Assembly: GCA_942492065.1 (NCBI GenBank)
Contig: CALODV010000008.1
Coordinates: 1,219,204-1,283,203 of the forward strand
Origin: G963665815 sp942492065
GTDB taxonomy: Bacteria; Cloacimonadota; Cloacimonadia; Cloacimonadales; JAIOQZ01
DNA length: 64,000 nucleotides
Reading direction: 5' to 3'
The position numbers were made by a program, and so were the translations under genes. The notes under the pieces were generated by a model. That model did no database searches, was not told the origin of the DNA, and saw only the letters and a list, made by a program, of their open reading frames with translations. This document shows, one piece after another, positions 53,083 to 60,965 of this stretch. Each line of letters starts with the position of its first letter. Position 1 is the first letter of the stretch.

Positions 53083-54477
53083 ATGAATAAATTTATCACA
53101 GCCCCAAAAGCTACAAATATTGCTCTTAGAAAGTCAAAATACGAAAAATTTTTCCTGAAAGATAATCCTTTTCCATCAACGCCATTTATAAGCAAGAACA
53201 ATACTGATATAAGAATGAATGGAGACATTTACGAGAATTCAATTAGAGAAGATGAAAACAAGAAGATACTGGATAATTTCATTAAAGTTTCTCAGAATAA
53301 TCAAACTCATTTAAGACTAGGTTATCTGGTTGATGTTTCATATATTGGCAGAGGAAATGGTAAATCAGCATTTCTCTTGAATTTATCAAGACAAATCAAC
53401 AAAGAATTCAGTCTTGATTTATCTGAGCAGATGAATAAATGCTTCTCAATACACTTTTTCCCTGAACCCGGAGGAAGGACAAAAACTTTTTCGAAGTTCA
53501 CAGACAAGATATTCGAGGCAATTTTTTCACAGAACATACTGAATACATGCATCGCAATAATATATTTAAAAGCGGTTATGAAACTTAAACCTGATATATC
53601 ACTTAATGAATTTACGAGTGATTCTGTTTTGATTGAAAAGCTACTATCAGAGAACTGGTACTTTGAAAATGATATTGAGTTTAGAGACGTTTATTTTACA
53701 GCAAGAGATAATGAGTTTTTGCAGAAATTACCATTTTATTTCAACTTGTTTAGATCTAGTGGGATTCCAAATAGTTATTCTCCAATTAATCAGAAAGACG
53801 TAAACTATTATTACAATGATTTAAAAGCAAATGAGAAATTAGAGTTCATATATACTCATCTTGTAAACTTCTTCCTTGCAGCTGACTTTAACGGTGCATA
53901 TATTTTTGTTGATGATTTTGAGAGGATCTTGGAGTTCCAGAGTGCAAGACAAATGAGAGATTTTGCAGTGGAGATGAGAAATGCATTATTTGATGGGCTT
54001 TATCTCAATTCAAACATTGGCTTTTATAATTTTTTACTTGTCATTCATGCTGGAGTTCACAGACTAATAGCACAAGCTTGGAGTGATTCGGGAATGGACA
54101 AAAGAGCACCGATAACTCAAGAATTTTCTTCAAATCATATTATTGAATTCAAGAAGTTAACACTTGATAAAGCATCCTCTTTAATAAAAAGGTACCTCAA
54201 AGAGTTCCGAACTGAGGACATTTATGATGATTTATTTCCATTTGATAGTAAATCAATAGAGAGAATATGCGAAATCTCTGAACTTAATGCTTCGAACATC
54301 TTACGTCATGCGAATAACCTTCTCGATAAGGCAGCTAATGATGATAACTGCAATCGTATTGATGTTGACTATGTGAGTACGAAAATTAAAACTACAGATA
54401 TTGAAAGCGATCCTAAAAGTGACATTCTCGAATTAGATTCTACAAATTTGCATGATGAGTTAATGAGGAAAAATTGA
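53083..54477 (+). CDS. P-loop (AAA-like) ATPase, second gene of the operon
   Basis: A 464-aa protein. NPFPSTPF at about 28-35 is a motif seen ahead of many P-loop ATPase domains. Walker A is GRGNGKS at 89-95, and Walker B is AYIFVDDFE at 272-280 (DD followed by E suggests hydrolysis competence). A sensor-1-like strand FLLVIHAGVH lies at 317-326 and a possible arginine finger in DKRAPI (about 341). The C-terminal part (380-440) is a helical lid (SIERICEISELNASNILRHA, NNLLDKAANDDNC). It could remodel DNA or a protein complex. I do not recognise the exact family. AGAGGT precedes the ATG. Confidence 0.75.
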   Translation: MNKFITAPKATNIALRKSKYEKFFLKDNPFPSTPFISKNNTDIRMNGDIYENSIREDENKKILDNFIKVSQNNQTHLRLGYLVDVSYIGRGNGKSAFLLNLSRQINKEFSLDLSEQMNKCFSIHFFPEPGGRTKTFSKFTDKIFEAIFSQNILNTCIAIIYLKAVMKLKPDISLNEFTSDSVLIEKLLSENWYFENDIEFRDVYFTARDNEFLQKLPFYFNLFRSSGIPNSYSPINQKDVNYYYNDLKANEKLEFIYTHLVNFFLAADFNGAYIFVDDFERILEFQSARQMRDFAVEMRNALFDGLYLNSNIGFYNFLLVIHAGVHRLIAQAWSDSGMDKRAPITQEFSSNHIIEFKKLTLDKASSLIKRYLKEFRTEDIYDDLFPFDSKSIERICEISELNASNILRHANNLLDKAANDDNCNRIDVDYVSTKIKTTDIESDPKSDILELDSTNLHDELMRKN

Positions 54478-54827
54478 AAGTAACATTGACTACAGATGAA
54501 ATTCACATGCTCTTGAATTCTGAAATTTATGATCAAGAGGTTGATAATGAGTTTCTATTGTCAAATATTTTGAACAGCAAGGATTGGGTTACATTACTTG
54601 TACTAATGAAATACTTACTTGGAAAGTCCCTTGAGAAAATGAATAAAGAGCAAAACTTGGATAAACAATTTGTTAAAAAAGTATTCCTTTTATCTGAAAA
54701 GATGAATTTGCGTTTCATGGAAATGGATGTGGATTTTTTAGATGTCATGTTTCAAAATGAAAGGTGTAAGAATTCTACACTTGAAGAACTCTTGCTTGAA
54801 ATTACAGAAAGGATGTACATATTTTGA
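54474..54827 (+). CDS. Small helical protein, third gene of the operon
   Basis: A 117-aa acidic, all-helical-looking protein (TLTTDEIHMLLNSEIYDQEV, DWVTLLVLMKYLLGKSLEKM, ERCKNSTLEELLLEITERMY). The start is TTG at 54474, overlapping the ATPase stop (TTGA) with GAGGA upstream. No other start fits a ribosome site. It overlaps the PIN gene by 4 bases, again as TTGA. Possible roles are adaptor or antitoxin-like partner of the PIN protein; neither is supported by a recognised motif. Confidence 0.6.
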   Translation: MKVTLTTDEIHMLLNSEIYDQEVDNEFLLSNILNSKDWVTLLVLMKYLLGKSLEKMNKEQNLDKQFVKKVFLLSEKMNLRFMEMDVDFLDVMFQNERCKNSTLEELLLEITERMYIF

Positions 54828-55270
54828 AATTCTGTAAATATGTGCTGGATACTAATTCGATAATATCTTATTTTTCGAATATATTTAATGAGAAGTGTTG
54901 CATCTCTGACAGAGCTATTTCATTGATAGAAAGAGCTTTTAACAAAGAAGGTAATATTAGAATTTCTATTCCATCAATCTGCTTTGTTGAAATCTATAAT
55001 AAGTTTTGCACCTCAGAAGAAATATTGGCAAATATTAAGTATGAAATATTTTCCAGAATAAGAATGTGTGACTATTTTGAGATTAGAGAATGCTCAGATG
55101 AGTTATTTGAGCATTTTATCGAGCTTGATGACAAAATAGAAAATTTAGAGAATCACGATAAACTTGTTTTGTCAACAGCAATTGAGTTAGATGCGTCGCT
55201 AATTACCTCTGATATGAAAATTGCATCATATGTGGATAAAAGTAATCTAAATATATCTATAATTTCTTAA
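54824..55270 (+). CDS. PIN-domain ribonuclease-like protein, fourth gene of the operon
   Basis: A 148-aa single PIN domain. The four acidic metal-binding positions are all present: D9 in YVLDTNSIISYF, E56 in SICFVEIYNKF, D112 in ENHDKLVLSTAIELDA and D130 in SLITSDMKIA. VapC-type PIN proteins cut RNA as toxins, while others act in defence or RNA processing. It starts at TTG 54824 with AAAGGA upstream. No VapB-like DNA-binding antitoxin precedes it; the neighbours are an ATPase and a helical protein. Probably the effector nuclease of this operon. Confidence 0.85.
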   Translation: MKFCKYVLDTNSIISYFSNIFNEKCCISDRAISLIERAFNKEGNIRISIPSICFVEIYNKFCTSEEILANIKYEIFSRIRMCDYFEIRECSDELFEHFIELDDKIENLENHDKLVLSTAIELDASLITSDMKIASYVDKSNLNISIIS

Positions 55271-55344
55271 AGATTAATTTTTGTAAATAATATATAATAC
55301 TCATTTTAAGAGTTTATGCAATCATTAATCAAATGTCCTGAGGT

Positions 55345-56034
55345 TCAGACATCTTGAGTCAACCGTCCGGTTGCCTTTACGCGGTTAGTAGAGAAGTACA
55401 AATATTTAGAAAACAGCAGCAGGCTATAATTCCCATCCCTTGGAGAGGTGCCCGAAGGGCGGGGTGGTTCTGTCTTCGCTGTAAGTACACCGAATAAGTC
55501 CTTTTCGTAAAAACATCTACGCTAATTCTGGATGTTTTTCTTCGAAAACATCTTCGGGGAGATGTCGACAGGCTGGAGACAGAGGGTTAAACATACGGAA
55601 CAATGATTATTGAACCAACATAGCCGATGCGTGCATCGGCTCTACATCCAATGAGTCAACCGTCCGGTTGCCTTTACGCGGTTAGCAGAGAAGTACAAAT
55701 ATTTAGAAAACAGCATCAGGCTATAATTCCCATCCCTTGGAGGGGTGCCCGAAGGGCGGGGTGGTTCTGTCTTCGCTGTAAGTACACCGAATAAGTCCTT
55801 TTCGTAAAAACATCTACGTTAATTCCGGGTGTGTTTCTTCGAAAACATCTACACTAATTCTGGATGTGTTTCTTCGAAAACATCTACGCTAATCCTGGAT
55901 GTGTTTCTTCGAAAACATCTACGCTAATCCTGGATGTGTTTCTTCGAAAACATCTACGCTAATCCTGGATGTGTTTCTTCGAAAACATCTACGGGTGAAT
56001 ATCGCAGAATGGAGACAGAGGGTTAAGTATTCGA
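55345..56034. repeat. Copy 5: tandemly duplicated interspersed repeat with a 35-bp array
   Basis: A block starting GAGTCAACCGTCCGGTTGCC occurs at 55356 and again at 55653, about 195 bases nearly identical, 297 bases apart. Each contains CAAATATTTAGAAAACAGCA, ATCCCTTGGAG(A/G)GGTGCCC, GAAGGGCGGGGTGGTTCTG and TACACCGAATAAGTCC. Between them are GGGGAGATGTCGACAGG plus AGACAGAGGGTT and the GCCGATGCGTGCATCGGC palindrome. The second copy ends in the 35-bp tandem array. Confidence 0.9.
55808..55994. repeat. Tandem array of a 35-bp unit, five full copies plus a partial
   Basis: The unit is AAACATCTACGCTAATCCTG followed by GATGTGTTTCTTCGA. Starts are at 55808, 55843, 55878, 55913 and 55948, with a partial at 55983. 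The last three full units are identical and the first two differ at a few bases. Each unit can fold (GAAAACATC with GATGTGTTTC, one bulge). The first repeat copy at 55505-55550 has just one unit. Confidence 0.92.
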
Positions 56035-56134
56035 ATAAGTTCGATTTACATAATTATTAGTTCCGGAAAATTATAATCTTGACATTTATGAGTTTAAGTA
56101 ACCAAATTTTGAAAAATCCAAGGGAGGATTAAAT

Positions 56135-56830
56135 ATGAATATGTCTAAACGATTTACAGCTGAAATCATTGGTACTTTCTGGCTTGTTCTTGGTGGTTGC
56201 GGCAGCGCAGTTCTGGCTGCTGCTTTTCCGGGTGTCGGTATTGGTCTGCTGGGAGTATCCCTGGCATTTGGTCTTACTGTCTTAACAATGGCTTATGCAA
56301 TTGGTCATATTTCAGGATGCCATCTTAATCCTGCTGTGACAATTGGATTATGGGCAGGTAAACGCTTCCCCGGTAAAGACGTACTCCCCTATATTCTTGC
56401 ACAGGTTATAGGCGGTATATTAGGTGGAGGAGTTCTTTATCTTATAGCCAGTGGTGTTGCTGATTTTAGTGCAGCCGGTGGTTTTGCTTCGAATGGCTTT
56501 GCAGAACATTCTCCGGGCGGATATTCAATGCTCGCCGGTCTTATATGTGAAGTTGTTATGACAATGATGTTTCTGTTTATAATTATGGGTGCTACAGACA
56601 AACGAGCTCCTGCAGGTCTGGCACCAATAGCTATCGGTCTTGGTTTAACACTTATTCACCTCATCAGTATTCCTGTTACCAACACATCAGTTAATCCTGC
56701 AAGAAGCATGGGTGTTGCTGTTTTTGCTCAGGGTATAGCTCTGAAGCAACTCTGGTTCTTCTGGGTGTTCCCTATAATTGGAGGAGCACTGGGTGGATTT
56801 ATCTATAATTTCATTGGAAAAGAAAAATAA
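56135..56830 (+). CDS. aqpZ: Aquaporin Z (MIP family water channel)
   Basis: A 231-aa protein with six transmembrane segments and both NPA half-helix motifs: SGCHLNPAVTIGL (first) and NTSVNPARSMGVAVF (second). It has the N-terminal AEIIGTFWLVLGGCGSAVLA and the aqpZ-typical insertion region YLIASGVADFSAAGGFASNG. The selectivity filter residues typical of water-specific channels (His in the fifth helix: LIHLISIPVTN; Arg after the second NPA) are present, favouring AqpZ over GlpF. GGGAGG precedes the ATG. Followed by a terminator. Confidence 0.96.
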   Translation: MNMSKRFTAEIIGTFWLVLGGCGSAVLAAAFPGVGIGLLGVSLAFGLTVLTMAYAIGHISGCHLNPAVTIGLWAGKRFPGKDVLPYILAQVIGGILGGGVLYLIASGVADFSAAGGFASNGFAEHSPGGYSMLAGLICEVVMTMMFLFIIMGATDKRAPAGLAPIAIGLGLTLIHLISIPVTNTSVNPARSMGVAVFAQGIALKQLWFFWVFPIIGGALGGFIYNFIGKEK

Positions 56831-56854
56831 GGTTCTTGAACAATATTTAAATAT

Positions 56855-56883
56855 GGCTGTTGATCATTCGACAGCCTTTTTTT
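56855..56883 (+). terminator. Terminator of aqpZ
   Basis: Stem GGCTGTTGA (56855-56863), TCAT loop, TCGACAGCC (56868-56876; one G-T pair) followed by T7. Confidence 0.88.
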
Positions 56884-57020
56884 GTTGAAGTCTCGCAAAA
56901 AAATCAGTTTCTACCTACATGACCAATGCATACATCTACCCTCATTCAATTTATAAAACGTCCATTAGCTCTACACTATTACCAAAGGACTCTGTTCAAT
57001 CGTGAAGTATTAGGTAAGTT

Positions 57021-58199
57021 CTAATAGAACAGTCTTTTACACTCCCAGACAATATCCTCGCATTTCTGAAACTCCATAAATCTGTTCAGTTCCTTCTCAA
57101 AAAGCTCTTTGAATTCCTGACTATCAGCCTCTGGGAGCTCTCTATGAATGCTCTTAACAACAAGCTGTTTCTTTTTCCGATCTGCCTTAACATCTATTCT
57201 CAGGACAAATTTATCTCTCCATATTACAGGGAGTACAAAGTAGCCATATACTCTTTTCTTTTCGGGGACATAACACTCAAGCCTGTATGAGAAATCGAAT
57301 AACCTCTCAATCCGCTCTCTTATAATTATCAGATTATCAAACGGGGAAAGAATACGGACATCATTTGCTACCGGAACATCTATGTCTTTTAGTTTGCTTT
57401 CCAGCATGTAAAACTCACCATCATTATTCTCAAGCTTAACCTTAAGAACTTCACCACTCCTGATTAACTGAGCAATCCCGACTTCAATGATCTTCTTAGC
57501 GTTTACATTGAGGAACTTCTCCATTTCCCTGGCACTGAGAATTCCATGGGTAGACAAAGTTTTACGTACAAAGAAAATCCCCATCTCAGTATCATCCGGA
57601 ACTGAAACATCCAAATTTTCCGGAATTATCCTTTCTGTCAGGTTATAAATTCTCTGAAAATTATCCCTGCGTTCAATCATGAGATCACCACGCCAGACAA
57701 GTGACTCCAGAGCTACCTTTATCGGACTGTATGTCCAGATTGCCTGTTTATCCCCTCTGACCTTACTGAAGTTCTTAATCCCAAGCGGCCCTTCTTTTCT
57801 TATTCTTCCCAATACCATATCAATATGTGGTTCAGCTTCTTTCAGCCATTGTTTTTCCCATGATTTTGTTGGGAACTCCCTTATCCGTCTGCTGTAATAC
57901 CTGTAATTCTCCATAGGCAGATAAGACAAAGCATGACCGAAAAACTCAAACACAGATTTATCCCTGCTCAATAATGTATCAAGATACTCCTGTTTGTACC
58001 CTTTCAGTCTGGTAAACAAAGTATGATGGTGAGCTCTGTTGATTATGTTTATAGTATCAATCTGAACGTATCCAAGAGCTTTAATCATCTCCAAAGTACT
58101 CATTTCATCAGCCTCTATACTATTATACAGCATTTGTGAGTTAATAGCAAGTCTCCGTGCCTGCTCCAGAGATAGTATAGATAGAGTATTATTACTCAT
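57021..58199 (-). CDS. ycaQ: YcaQ-like winged-helix DNA glycosylase (crosslink repair)
   Basis: A 392-aa protein of the HTH_42/YcaQ family (AlkX/AZL in some species) that unhooks interstrand crosslinks. It shows the N-terminal LSLEQARRLAINSQML start and the QxD active-site motif in LGYVQIDTINIINRAHHHTL. It continues with FEFFGHALSYLPMENYRYYS, later GVVRGDKQAIWTYS-like and LVWRGDLMIERRDNFQRIYN, and VRILSPFDNLIIIRERIERL near the end, all typical. It starts at the ATG at 58199, overlapping the end of topB by 8 bases with GGAG upstream, so it is co-translated with topoisomerase III. Confidence 0.9.
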   Translation of the reverse strand: MSNNTLSILSLEQARRLAINSQMLYNSIEADEMSTLEMIKALGYVQIDTINIINRAHHHTLFTRLKGYKQEYLDTLLSRDKSVFEFFGHALSYLPMENYRYYSRRIREFPTKSWEKQWLKEAEPHIDMVLGRIRKEGPLGIKNFSKVRGDKQAIWTYSPIKVALESLVWRGDLMIERRDNFQRIYNLTERIIPENLDVSVPDDTEMGIFFVRKTLSTHGILSAREMEKFLNVNAKKIIEVGIAQLIRSGEVLKVKLENNDGEFYMLESKLKDIDVPVANDVRILSPFDNLIIIRERIERLFDFSYRLECYVPEKKRVYGYFVLPVIWRDKFVLRIDVKADRKKKQLVVKSIHRELPEADSQEFKELFEKELNRFMEFQKCEDIVWECKRLFY

Positions 58200-60234
58200 C
58201 AAATAAATCTCCGAACAGATCACCCAGAGTTTCTGTCTGCTGATTCTGCTTACCGTACTTACTTATCAGGAATTTATCCTGCTTAAACTGCTTCTTCGAC
58301 TTTCTGCCGGATCGCATACCTTCCTGCTGCTTCTCTCCATTGTAGTCACAGCGGCCATCAGGACAAATCAGCACCTTCTTATTTCGCTTCTGTACAAACA
58401 TCAGATTTTTACCGCAAACAGGACATTTCTGTTTCGATAGATTATCCGGAACAAACTTCACATCACTTTTTTTGACACTATTGAGAATCTCGACAGTCTT
58501 CTGTTTTATCTCATCCAGAAATTTCCTGGAGTCCATCTTTCTCTTTGCAATCAATTCCAGCTGATTTTCCCAGACAGCAGTCAAATCGGGAGAAACCAGT
58601 TCCTGAGGAGCTATTCTGATAAATTCACTTGCTTTCCCGGTAGGTACAAGCTGCTTTCCGTCACGTTCGACATAGTGGTTTCCAATCAGTTTCTCAATAA
58701 TATCTGCTCTTGTCGCCGGTGTCCCTAATCCGGTATCTTTCAACTTTTCCTTCAGCTTAGGGTCTTTCACGAATTTGGAGCAAAACTCCATAGCTGTCAG
58801 CAGAGTCGCTTCTGTATAACGTGGTGGAGCTTCAGTCTCATGTTCTGAAGTGTCTATGCGAGCAGCCTTAATTATCTGTCCCTGCTTTAAATCTACCCTT
58901 TTGACGGAAACCGAAGATGAGTCCTGATGAGGCAGATCCATCCATGTTCTCTCCATTACAATCTGATCTGAAAATGTGAATCTCTCACCTGAACATTCCG
59001 CAGATGCGCTTATCTTACTTACAACTGCGTCTTCCGACAACACAGCGAGAAATCTGAATGCTATCAGTTCATATATCTTTCTTTCGTCGTTATCGTTCGA
59101 TGAGAAATGAGGTTTTGTCTCAGTAGGCAACAGGGCATGGTGATCAGACACTTTCGCATTGTTAATAAAGCTCTTTCGTTTCTCATATCCATTAGTAAGC
59201 AGTTTTTTAGCTGCTGAAGATGTCCTGGAATAACCGGACAGAGCCGACAGTCTCTCTTTAAGAGTTCCAACCATGTCATCGGTTATGCAGCGAGAATCAG
59301 TTCTGGGGTAAGTAATCAGCTTCATTCTTTCGTAGAGGGTCTGAGCACAGGAAAGGGTCTTCTTGGCAGAAAATCCGAAAAGCTTGTTAGCGTCCCTCTG
59401 CAGTTCAGTAAGATCATATGCCAGTGGCGGCTGCTTCCTTACTTTTTTCTGGGAAAACTCTGTGATTTTGAATTCACCCGACTCTTTGCACTGATTTTTA
59501 ACAGCATTTAGGTTTTCCCAGTCAAAAGAATTTGCTGAGTTTTTACTGTTAACCCTGTGGAATCTCAATCCATTCAAATCAGCAAACAGTTTCCAGTACT
59601 TTTTACTGACAAAATTCTTTCTTTCCAGTTCTCTATTCACCATCATTGCTAATGTAGGAGTCTGAACCCTGCCGGCATTAAGTTGAGAGTCGTGTTTACA
59701 TGTTAAAGCTCTGGTGATGTTCAACCCTACTATCCAGTCAGCATAAGCTCTGGATTCTGCCGCACGGAAGAGTCCCATATATTCGGATCCCGGTTTGAGG
59801 TTGTTCATCCCGTCTTTTATAGCTTTATCTGTCTGGGAAGAAATCCACAGCCTTTTAATCGGCTTTCGGTTACCGCTCAGTTTAAGAATCCAGCGAGCAA
59901 CCAACTCCCCTTCCCTACCTGCATCTGTGGCAATGATTATTTCGTTAACATCTTTTCGACTAATCAAAGATGACACGGATTTATATTGATGTGAAGTCTT
60001 ACGCATCACACGGAGCTTCATCTTATCCGGAATTATAGGCAGATCATCCAGATTCCAGCTTTTATATTTTGCATCATAATAATGAGGCTCTACAAGCTCA
60101 ACAAGATGTCCCATAGCCCATGTAACAATATGAGAGTTGCCTTCCATGAAGGCTTTTCCCCTGCTTCTGCAGTTTAGTACACGTCCGATTTCTTTACCAA
60201 CGCTGGGCTTTTCAGCTAATATAAGTGCTTTCAT
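58192..60234 (-). CDS. topB: DNA topoisomerase III (type IA)
   Basis: A 680-aa protein. The N-terminal Toprim domain has MKALILAEKPSVGKEIGRVL and IIIATDAGREGELVARWIL with the acidic metal triad. The active-site tyrosine is in MKLITYPRTDSRCITDDM (about residue 320). The central gate follows, with GLGTPATRADIIEKLIGNHY at about 505-525. The C-terminal region has one zinc-finger-like Cys set (CPVCGKNLMFVQKRNKK...CPDGRCDY) and a short basic tail. It decatenates and resolves recombination intermediates. AAGGATG precedes the ATG. Confidence 0.96.
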   Translation of the reverse strand: MKALILAEKPSVGKEIGRVLNCRSRGKAFMEGNSHIVTWAMGHLVELVEPHYYDAKYKSWNLDDLPIIPDKMKLRVMRKTSHQYKSVSSLISRKDVNEIIIATDAGREGELVARWILKLSGNRKPIKRLWISSQTDKAIKDGMNNLKPGSEYMGLFRAAESRAYADWIVGLNITRALTCKHDSQLNAGRVQTPTLAMMVNRELERKNFVSKKYWKLFADLNGLRFHRVNSKNSANSFDWENLNAVKNQCKESGEFKITEFSQKKVRKQPPLAYDLTELQRDANKLFGFSAKKTLSCAQTLYERMKLITYPRTDSRCITDDMVGTLKERLSALSGYSRTSSAAKKLLTNGYEKRKSFINNAKVSDHHALLPTETKPHFSSNDNDERKIYELIAFRFLAVLSEDAVVSKISASAECSGERFTFSDQIVMERTWMDLPHQDSSSVSVKRVDLKQGQIIKAARIDTSEHETEAPPRYTEATLLTAMEFCSKFVKDPKLKEKLKDTGLGTPATRADIIEKLIGNHYVERDGKQLVPTGKASEFIRIAPQELVSPDLTAVWENQLELIAKRKMDSRKFLDEIKQKTVEILNSVKKSDVKFVPDNLSKQKCPVCGKNLMFVQKRNKKVLICPDGRCDYNGEKQQEGMRSGRKSKKQFKQDKFLISKYGKQNQQTETLGDLFGDLFDE

Positions 60235-60965
60235 TTTACATCCTTAAATCTGTTTGTATGTTTCCATTCATAAATATTTATACAAGGCATGGTGTCAAGG
60301 AGGTAAAAATCATGAATTAATTAGATAAGATTTCCATATACTGAATACAGTATGCCCGTAAGTGAAAATAATAGTTATCAGTTCAGCTTATATTTGGTTC
60401 GGTTTTAATTATACTTCTCATCAACCTAATGACAAATGTAAATTCATTGCTATAGTTTAATTTTGCAAATATCACGATAATATTCGATATTTAATTGTCA
60501 ATAGATGTACACAAAGTATACAGCACAAAGTTTATACTTAATATACCAGTATTGTTCAGTTTTGGATGACATAACATTGATAGTGCTTTTAAATAGACTT
60601 TTTGGATGCTTTTTGCGTTTGAGTAGTAACATTGTCAGCCTCTGAAAAACATCCTGAGGATGAATTTCAGAAACTGAGTCAGAATGCTGCGCTATAATTT
60701 ACCCGAATTATATAGCACACTTTGTTATAAACGAGAACAAACTTTTTTCGTAGATTCTGCTCCCGTGTTTACAGTACCCTTCTGTCTATCCTATATTGCA
60801 ATAGTTGTTCCAAAAAACTATTTTTTCAACAGAAAAAATTCTAATCAGTATTATTATGCTGAATACTCAGTCAATCAACATGTAATTCATACACTAAGAT
60901 CAAAATCGTTAAAAAAACTCTTTTCAATTTATGTAACAATATCTATGTTTGACTCAGGAGATAAT
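60235..60965. other. Long AT-rich intergenic region before the PAD-like gene
   Basis: About 730 bases. An open frame continues upstream of 60966 to 60684 but its sequence has no signal peptide, ribosome site or protein-like composition. The gene start at 60966 is strongly marked, so this stretch is treated as non-coding. No repeat-family module, terminator or clear promoter was identified. Confidence 0.4.

Noticed and set aside
53083..55270. Simple VapBC toxin-antitoxin reading of the PIN gene
   Set aside because: The gene before it is not a recognisable DNA-binding antitoxin, and the operon includes a 464-aa ATPase and a 426-aa protein, unlike VapBC loci.
55808..55994. Possible CRISPR array
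   Set aside because: The regular 35-bp units are contiguous copies of a single sequence with no unique spacers, and no cas genes are nearby.
60684..60965. N-terminal extension of the PAD-like protein
   Set aside because: The open frame continues upstream but a classical signal peptide with ribosome site begins at 60966, and an internal signal peptide would be inconsistent with the extension.
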